DNA of 64,000 nt from positions 15,357,529-15,421,528 of the forward strand of contig OX638132.1 in NCBI GenBank assembly GCA_951804985.1, in the 5' to 3' direction. The notes beneath the pieces are model-generated. The model ran no database searches and was not told where the DNA came from. It was given only the letters and a program-made list of their open reading frames with translations. Below are positions 58,270 to 64,000 of the stretch, piece by piece. Position 1 is the stretch's first letter. Every line of letters starts with the position of its first letter. Both the position numbers and the translations under genes were made by a program. This stretch comes from Dryomyza anilis. Lineage: Eukaryota > Arthropoda > Insecta > Diptera > Dryomyzidae.

Positions 58270-58388
58270 TTGCATTGCCGAGGTACCGCTTCGTAGAAAA
58301 ACAATTTTTGATGTTGCAGTCGCGTGTGTTCGAACCCACAACCTTTCGACTCGTAGTCCAACGCACAAACCACTGATCTACGGACACT
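58270..58388 (-). mobile_element. diverged SINE head fragment
   Basis: The minus-strand head remains: ACCTTTCGACTCGTAGTCCA, then CACAAACCACTGATCTACGG, and the B-box region GTGTTCGAACCCACA. The body is present only up to TGCCGAGGTACCGCTTC. Confidence 0.65.
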
Positions 58389-58577
58389 ACAATTTATAAA
58401 ATTATTGCTAAGTAATAATAAGCATATTCTGTCACTCTTTTTTTATTTCTATCCGACGAGTATTATTCAACTTTTTTTTTCAATATAAAAACTGCCACGC
58501 TAATTGAAAAAAAAGTGATGCTGCATTGCCATTGCACTTTTCAGACATTTACAGGCATCACTATCTCTTTTTTTTAC

Positions 58578-58619
58578 CTTATTCTTTCTCATGCGGTGCA
58601 CAGCCATTAACGATGTCAT
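58578..58619 (-). CDS. candidate alternative first coding exon of Dys (14 codons)
   Basis: On the minus strand, ATG at 58619 in the good fly context GCAAATG opens MTSLMAVHRMRKNK and ends in phase 0 at AAG|GTAAAA. Phase 0 is what the downstream Dys exon 52147-52188 needs. The surrounding exon-like sequence (to 58692) is less AT-rich than its neighbours, and GTATAG at its left border could be an acceptor or chance. Joined to the 888 codons downstream it would give about 902 aa, roughly the size class of the short Dys isoforms known in Drosophila. The same stretch also has a 37-codon frame ending in TAA at 58579, a weaker alternative. Expression is untested. Confidence 0.4.
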
Positions 58620-58693
58620 TTGCAATAATTGAAAAATGACGCTCTTCAACGGAAATTCTTTTCACACGTTGGGCTGCACATGAAACCGAGTCC

Positions 58694-59083
58694 TATACAA
58701 GGACATAAAAGAATGTTCAATGTATTAAAAAGCTTCAGGCACGCATTCGAAATGTTTAATTAATAAGTATAATTGTTAAATTACACTTGTTTACATCCAT
58801 TTTTCCGTTTACTGCTCCGATAATTTCGAATAATAAAAATATACGAAGCTAAAGATAATTGTATTAAGTAACTTGATATCAAGGGTATTCATTTCACTTT
58901 GTATCTATAAACGTAAAAATTATAAGCTTTATAGTGTACAATTTCTACGAAATACGCATATACGCAGGCAATACAAAGAGTAAAGAATACCCTTATTATT
59001 TTCGCAGTCGAAATAGTCACATAATGGTATAAATTGTGTAAAGATTGGTAATTGTTTTAATGGTAAATATTCCATTTTATGTA
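58694..59083. other. possible promoter region of the candidate Dys short isoform
   Basis: Immediately upstream (minus strand) of the candidate first exon. AT-rich, no clear TATA/Inr pair chosen. No other feature. Confidence 0.25.
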
Positions 59084-59397
59084 GCCGCGGTAGCTCAGTG
59101 GTTAGTGCGTTGGACTGCGAGCCGAAAGGTCCCCGGTTCAAGCCTGGACTGTGGCTAACAACATCTTTTCATAGAAACATTTTTCTATACCGCGCTACCT
59201 CTCGTCAGTAAATGGCAAACCTACGAGAGTAAAACCATTGCCTATGAAAAGCTCTCACCCGCCGTTCGGATTCGGCAATAAACTGTAGGTCCCACCACTT
59301 TGAGTACAAATATAACACGCACAGCTCAAAATGGTGAGAGAGCTCGGCCGAAGTTCTATACAGGACTGTAGCGCCAAACTATTATTATTATTATTAT
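59084..59397 (+). mobile_element. tRNA-derived SINE, best-preserved copy
   Basis: Head GCCGCGGTAGCTCAGTGGTT (A-box) and CCCCGGTTCAAGCCTGGA (B-box). The head's GCCGCGG still pairs with CTGTGGC at 59150-59156, as in a tRNA acceptor stem. The body contains ACCGCGCTACCTCTCG and GTAGGTCCCACCACTTTGAG, and the tail is (ATT)6 at 59380-59397. A good reference copy for the family. Confidence 0.92.
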
Positions 59398-59609
59398 GTG
59401 TAAAATGATCCACAGATATCTTAAATCAGGCCTATACATATACGAAGCTAAATAGAGTTACGTGAAGTAACTTGAAGATTATTTTCGAACTTGAGGTGTT
59501 TATACTGGAGAACAAATGATCGTTTTTCCAATGGAAATCAAGAATTTACTGATGACCTCATGCTGAAGTTTTCAATATTGCCTAAAATTTTTCAGATATT
59601 ACGTAAAAC

Positions 59610-59935
59610 TTATTCATATGGTAATTCATGTATTTTTCTGCATATTTTGGACTTTAACTTACTACAGATTTGATTTTTTGATCTGATTTCTTTTGCATTC
59701 CATTGTTAATACTTTAGATGATATTTTGAAATAAACCAGCTGACCATATTTATGACTAGTCAAACGTAAAAAATATAAATTTCAAGGAGTAACTATTATT
59801 TTTTGCTAAGCATTTATGATTTTCATAATTTATTAAAAGTATATAATTTATATGAAACAAGATCTATAATTTTACGCTTCCTTTTACTTTGTTTTTGCAA
59901 AGCACTTTTTTAGTCGTGAGATTAAACTATTTCTC
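59610..59935 (+). repeat. dispersed repeat family R, partial copy
   Basis: GACCATATTTATGACTAGTC, AAAATATAAATTTCAAGGAG and CTATAATTTTACGCTTCC align with 62817-62990 in the same order. Non-coding. Confidence 0.5.
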
Positions 59936-59965
59936 GTACATTTAAATTTAATGACAAGACACTTA

Positions 59966-60367
59966 GCGTATTCACAGTTTCATGGTATTAGTACGACATT
60001 GTACGAATACGACAGTAAGGTAATTGAACGTGAGCAGCACTTTTCTGCTTGTTAAAATATTTCGTCAAATAAATGCACTTAAAAAATTAAGATTTTTTGA
60101 ATTCATCATAAATATTCCTCGATTTGAAAAGTAAAACAAATAAATTAACATTTTATATGCACTATTTGTCTTTAATTTCACAATTTTTCTTCATTTCACA
60201 AAATAAGAAACAAAAAACATGCCTCAGGGCTACTCTCAAATACAACACTTGTGGTATTTCACTTTTATAAGGGATGCAATAACAAATTGACGTTTCTGTG
60301 TTATTGTATCGTATATAAACTACATGGTACGAATAACATACTTAAATACAAAGAATTGTGAATACGC
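59966..60367. mobile_element. TA-flanked TIR MITE, 402 bases
   Basis: The left end GCGTATTCACAGTTTCATGG and right end (inward) GCGTATTCACAATTCTTTGT are inverted repeats with TA on both sides (59964-59965, 60368-60369). Inside, GTACGACATTGTACGAATAC and related GTACGAATAAC motifs. A Tc1/mariner-type MITE is most likely. Confidence 0.6.
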
Positions 60368-61090
60368 TAACTATATTTACACATCTAATACATCGATATA
60401 GCAGCATATTCTCGAACTTTGATTTTTCTTTTGGTTATCGATATTATTTCATAAAGTCTGTCATATCGAAAAAAAACACCAATCCAATTGGACAAAAGAT
60501 ATCGTTACGAGAAAATCTAAGATATCATGTGATTTCTATAACTTGAAAATATATTTTGGATAAATAATTTTTGGAATGAATGGTATCAGAAAATAGAATG
60601 GAAACTGTTTTGCCAAAAATATAGATTCTTATTTGTAAACTTGTGTTGTTTTCTGTAGGTAATTTATACATATTATAATATAGATGTGGGTGGTCCATTG
60701 AGTTGAGGTAAATTTCCATTAAGTTATTGCATAAAGTTGCCCGTCGTATTGTATGCATTTCTGCCGGCAATTAACTTAATTAGCAAATAATGATTATGCA
60801 GATTTCTACAGATATATTTATGCACAAATATGTTTGTATATTTAACTGCGTATATTGTATGTTTATTCTTGCACCAATTCGAGATACATGCACGTACTGC
60901 AAGATGCGTAAATTCCGTAGATTATTTCCGTAACTGTTTTTGTTTAATAAATTGCAACAGTTCTTATCTTTCTTATCTTTTATAACTACTTAGTATATAA
61001 AAATAATGAAACATGCGTGTGGAAATGTTATTTATTTACTTTGTGACACAATAAGTGCATTTTCGTTAGCACAAAAATAATATAACTGCA
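60368..61090. other. Dys upstream intron, nothing recognised
   Basis: AT-rich with no exon or repeat structure that I can support. Confidence 0.4.
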
Positions 61091-61662
61091 TGCAGAGAAA
61101 AGCATGGTTGTGGTAAACATATTTTAAGGCATCATAATAGCTATGATTGGGTATTTGGTTTTAAACTATTTTATAATATGGCTGATATGATTCGCAGTAT
61201 AATCCTTACAACTCTGAGAAGGCGCATTGAAGATTAATTATAAATATGTTGTATACGATTATAGTATGATCAATGAAATTGTGTTATGTACATTATTATA
61301 TCAGACGTACGAGTATTTAATGTAATTTATTAAAATTTCTTTACACTATTGTGCATTTATATTAATCATATACAAATTATTTTTTTTAATTTTGATAATA
61401 TCATGGTATGATTAGTGTTGACCATATTATGTTTGTAGCAATCTATATCGTAATCATAACATAGTTATTTTCTATCATATTTCCATCGTTTTTCAGAGAG
61501 AAACTCATTTTAAAGGAATATATTTACTAGAATATGTTTATAACGATATTTTATAGTTGAAATAAAATTCAAAATACCATATTTAGTTTGGACCAAATAT
61601 CCATAATTACAGTGAGCATAGTTGTTGATATCATGTGGTAAACATATTTTTTGTCTGCGTGT
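61091..61662. repeat. possible short-TIR element
   Basis: The outer ends TGCATGCAGAGAAAA and, inward from the right, TACACGCAGACAAAA are loosely inverted. GTGGTAAACATATTTT occurs directly at both edges (61111 and 61635). Similar ends appear at 18818. Weak evidence. Confidence 0.35.
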
Positions 61663-62289
61663 ACATAAGGTGCATTTTATAAATTTATTATTTAATGGTA
61701 ATTTAAATTTGCCATTTAATATTTAAATAAAAAGCACAATTTTCGAAATAATGTTTCAAATAATAAGCATAATAATAATAATTGTAATACACTGCACAAC
61801 ACTTCAAGCCAATTACATTAATTATTTTAATGAGTATTTTTCAGAAATTCGCAGTTATTCATTTTTGGCTTCACATTTCATTTCATTTCATTATTCATTT
61901 TTAATAAGCAACACATGCCGCATAAATTTACGTATTTAAATTATGTGTAAAATTACAATGACCATTCGACATCTGTGTAAAAATAGTTGAAGTACGATGC
62001 ATCAAGTGTATCGCAACCAATTTTTTAATTTTCATTATTTTAATTGTCAAGAATATTTATTTTATAATTTGTTGTATAAATTAAGATCTTTTCAGATAAA
62101 AATATGCAATTTTTCTGTTGAATTGCTCTGATGTAATTTACATTGATTTAAAGTTTTATTACAAATATAATTAATTGGTAACTCTAGTAAATATATAAAG
62201 AAGTTACATATTTATTATAAAGTTTGGTTTGCTCTGAATTGTATTAAATTGTCCATAAATTATTATATTGATGTATAAAAATTCATGAT
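61663..62289. other. AT-rich DNA, nothing recognised
   Basis: No exon, RNA gene or defined repeat seen. Confidence 0.4.
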
Positions 62290-62540
62290 GATGAATTGTC
62301 TCGTATAGGAAATTTCCTGCGAATAATTGTCACGGGAAAGAATTGTTCGGGAATGCTTTGTCTCAGTGATGTTTCAAAAATAAAAATATCCGGCAAAATT
62401 ATCCGAAGAAGAATTGTCTGAGCAGAAGAATGATCTGGGGAAAAATTGCCTAGGGCACGAATTATTGGAGAAGAATTGTCTCGGGAATGTATTATCTGGG
62501 CTAGAATTGTATCGGCGATATATTGTCTCGGTGATGAATT
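62290..62540. repeat. degenerate ~20-22-base tandem array
   Basis: About ten diverged units around GAAGAATTGTCTCGGG / GATGAATTGTCTCGG. Similar GGGAAxAATTCTAC units occur inside the Helitron-like element at 57020-57115. Confidence 0.6.
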
Positions 62541-62568
62541 GTTTTAAATTAATACATAATTATCCACA

Positions 62569-62990
62569 TATGATTTTCCGATGGACTTCAAGACTCTAAT
62601 CAATACCTCATACTCAGTTTTTTCAGATTGCCTCAAGTTTTTGACTTATGACCTTAAACATGTTATGACATTTCTTGAGTGTTTTCACATATTTTGAATT
62701 TTTCCATTTTACAGATTTTAGTTTTCAAACTGATTACTTTTGCTTTTTATTGAGAATATTTGAAGAAATATTTTCAAATGAACTTAATGAATTTCAGATG
62801 GATCTGACCAATGTTATGACCAGCCATACGCAAAAAAATATAAATTTTAAAGTTTACCTATTATTTATTGCATAACATCTATAATAAACATATTTATTGT
62901 AAAAGTATATATTTTATATCAAACCTGATTTATAGTTCTATGTTTCCTCTTACTTTTATTTTAAAAATCACTCTTTAAGTCCTGAGGTTA
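62569..62990 (+). repeat. dispersed repeat family R, most complete copy
   Basis: The left part (TGATTTTCCGATGGACTTCA, CAGATTGCCTCAAGTTTTTG) matches 14429-14515. The right part (TATGACCAGCCATACGC, AGTTCTATGTTTCCTC) matches 59740-59890. It joins the two partial copies into one family. Confidence 0.55.
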
Positions 62991-63704
62991 AAGTCAAATT
63001 CCTAAATTCGATTAGGAAATTTTTTTTTTTTTTTTGTTTCATATGAACATACAAAAGAAAATTGTTTTATTTAATTTTAAAAGTGCTCTACTTTTTATGT
63101 AAAATTGCAAACTGAAAAAAAAAATCCGTTCATAATTTGTAAATTGAACTGAGCTCACATAAACCAACTAGGTATGTCTTTAGTTTTCGTACAACTTTGG
63201 CAGAAAGTTTGTATAAAATAAAATTACATTACTTTTTTGTTTGAAGCTTTTAAAACTACTTGATCCTTATGTCATTATAGAACTTGTATGTGGCTTCCAC
63301 ACAGGAGACTTAGCTTAATTTAATCTTTGCGTTGTTTTCATTTAAGTTCAGTAAAATTTCAGTTTTACTAGGAATTGTTTTAAATATCTTCTTGCATTTT
63401 AAATACCTTCGGGTATTTATTGTTTGTTATAAGCCACGTTGGGAGGGATGATGAAAGTGTATCCTGTTCCTGTTGTAGCGGATGCCATAGAAATTCCACG
63501 TCTGCAAAAATTACTTTTTTGCACACTTTACAGGTATTGACTTTCACGAGGCATAGTGTTGCGCATTTTAGTTATTATTCATTTTTATGATATTTGTTAT
63601 ATGTTTTCATTATAGTTTACAGATAATACTTAAGAAAACGAAGAATTTTAAATTATAGCAAAAAAAAACGCAGAAATTGGAAAAATTGAAAATCTTGTCA
63701 TGCC
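62991..63704. other. AT-rich DNA, nothing recognised
   Basis: No gene recognised. 63420-63560 is slightly less AT-rich but shows no open frame of note. Confidence 0.4.
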
Positions 63705-64000
63705 AAAAGGGCGAATCTGTTCGTTTTTTTGCTATAACTATTTAATGGTACAAGATAAAATAGTGATGTAAAGGCATTTATTGTTTGTTTTCAAAGCACC
63801 TATCGATCTGCATCATTAATTAAAAATAGTTTGCCAAACATTAATTTGCCATTTGCGGAAAAAAATGTTTGGCAAAATATTTTTAAATAATGATGCACAT
63901 CGATAGTTGCTTTAAAAACAAACAATTAATAACTCTACATTACTATTTTATCTTGTACCAATAAACAATTATAGCAAAAAAACGAAAATATTCGCCCCTT
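63705..64000. mobile_element. palindromic MITE running to the window end
   Basis: The left arm (AAAGGGCGAATCTGTTCG, GCTATAACTATTTAATGG, ACAAGATAAAATAGTGATGT, GCACCTATCGATCTGCATCA) is repeated inverted in the right arm, ending TATTCGCCCCTT at 64000. Arms are about 130 bases around a short loop that is itself a small AAACATT.../AATGTTT stem. The right border may lie just past the window. Confidence 0.7.

Noticed and set aside
58579..58692. 37-codon exon DSVSCAAQRVKRISVEE... ending in TAA
   Set aside because: The open frame stops one base before the donor, so it would need an intron after the stop codon. The ATG-initiated frame ending in phase 0 explains the donor better, though neither is proven.
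59084..59160. Possible functional tRNA genes at the tRNA-like heads
   Set aside because: A and B boxes are present but each head is followed by the same repetitive body and tail, and the anticodon arm is imperfect. These are SINE heads.

Overview
This 64 kb window is AT-rich nuclear DNA from an insect. Spliced genes, a dystrophin gene, an RR-2 cuticle protein gene next to it, dipteran mini-me-type repeats and a rosa-like (DD41D) Tc1/mariner element together point to an acalyptrate fly, most likely a tephritid fruit fly. That placement is inference; no marker gene for species identity is present.

Three real protein-coding loci can be read. (1) On the + strand, 3157-12986, a seven-exon gene for an SLC22-type organic cation transporter of the major facilitator superfamily, 575 aa, with clean splice junctions. 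Its second intron (5.7 kb) and sixth intron (2.1 kb) are filled with repeats. (2) On the + strand, 24817-25567, a two-exon RR-2 cuticular protein gene with a TATA box, probably Cpr92A. (3) On the - strand, 52188 down to 40324, the 3' half of dystrophin (Dys): last spectrin repeat, WW domain, EF-hand region, ZZ zinc finger, coiled coils, a glutamine-rich segment and an acidic C-terminus. Twelve exons join in frame into 888 codons plus stop. A short exon at 58578-58619 with a good ATG and a phase-0 donor may be the first coding exon of a short, internally promoted Dys isoform. The 5' exons of full-length Dys must lie beyond the right edge.

Most of the remaining sequence consists of mobile elements, many of them nested. 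The main classes are: a tRNA-derived SINE family with about ten copies in at least two subfamilies; rosa-like transposons (one full-length dead copy, one copy cut by the window start, one fold-back derivative); a Transib-like non-autonomous element with RSS-like CACAGTG ends and a CGGCG target duplication; a 1.15 kb hAT-like fold-back element with a perfect 8-bp target duplication; mini-me-like elements with GTCY tracts; a Helitron-like element carrying a minisatellite; and many TIR/hairpin MITE-like elements. At 14.7-16.1 kb a SINE has been interrupted by two different DNA transposons. The rosa insertion at 21.8 kb has an 'empty' paralogous site preserved at 45.8 kb.

Tandem arrays are also prominent: about 88 near-perfect copies of a 12-bp unit in the Dys intron before the ZZ exon, about 13 copies of a ~145-bp unit in the last Dys intron, and several minisatellites. 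I found no CRISPR, rRNA, functional tRNA or bacterial-type system. The genes form no operon. They are independent fly genes, and the novelty here lies mainly in the repeats and in the candidate Dys isoform exon.
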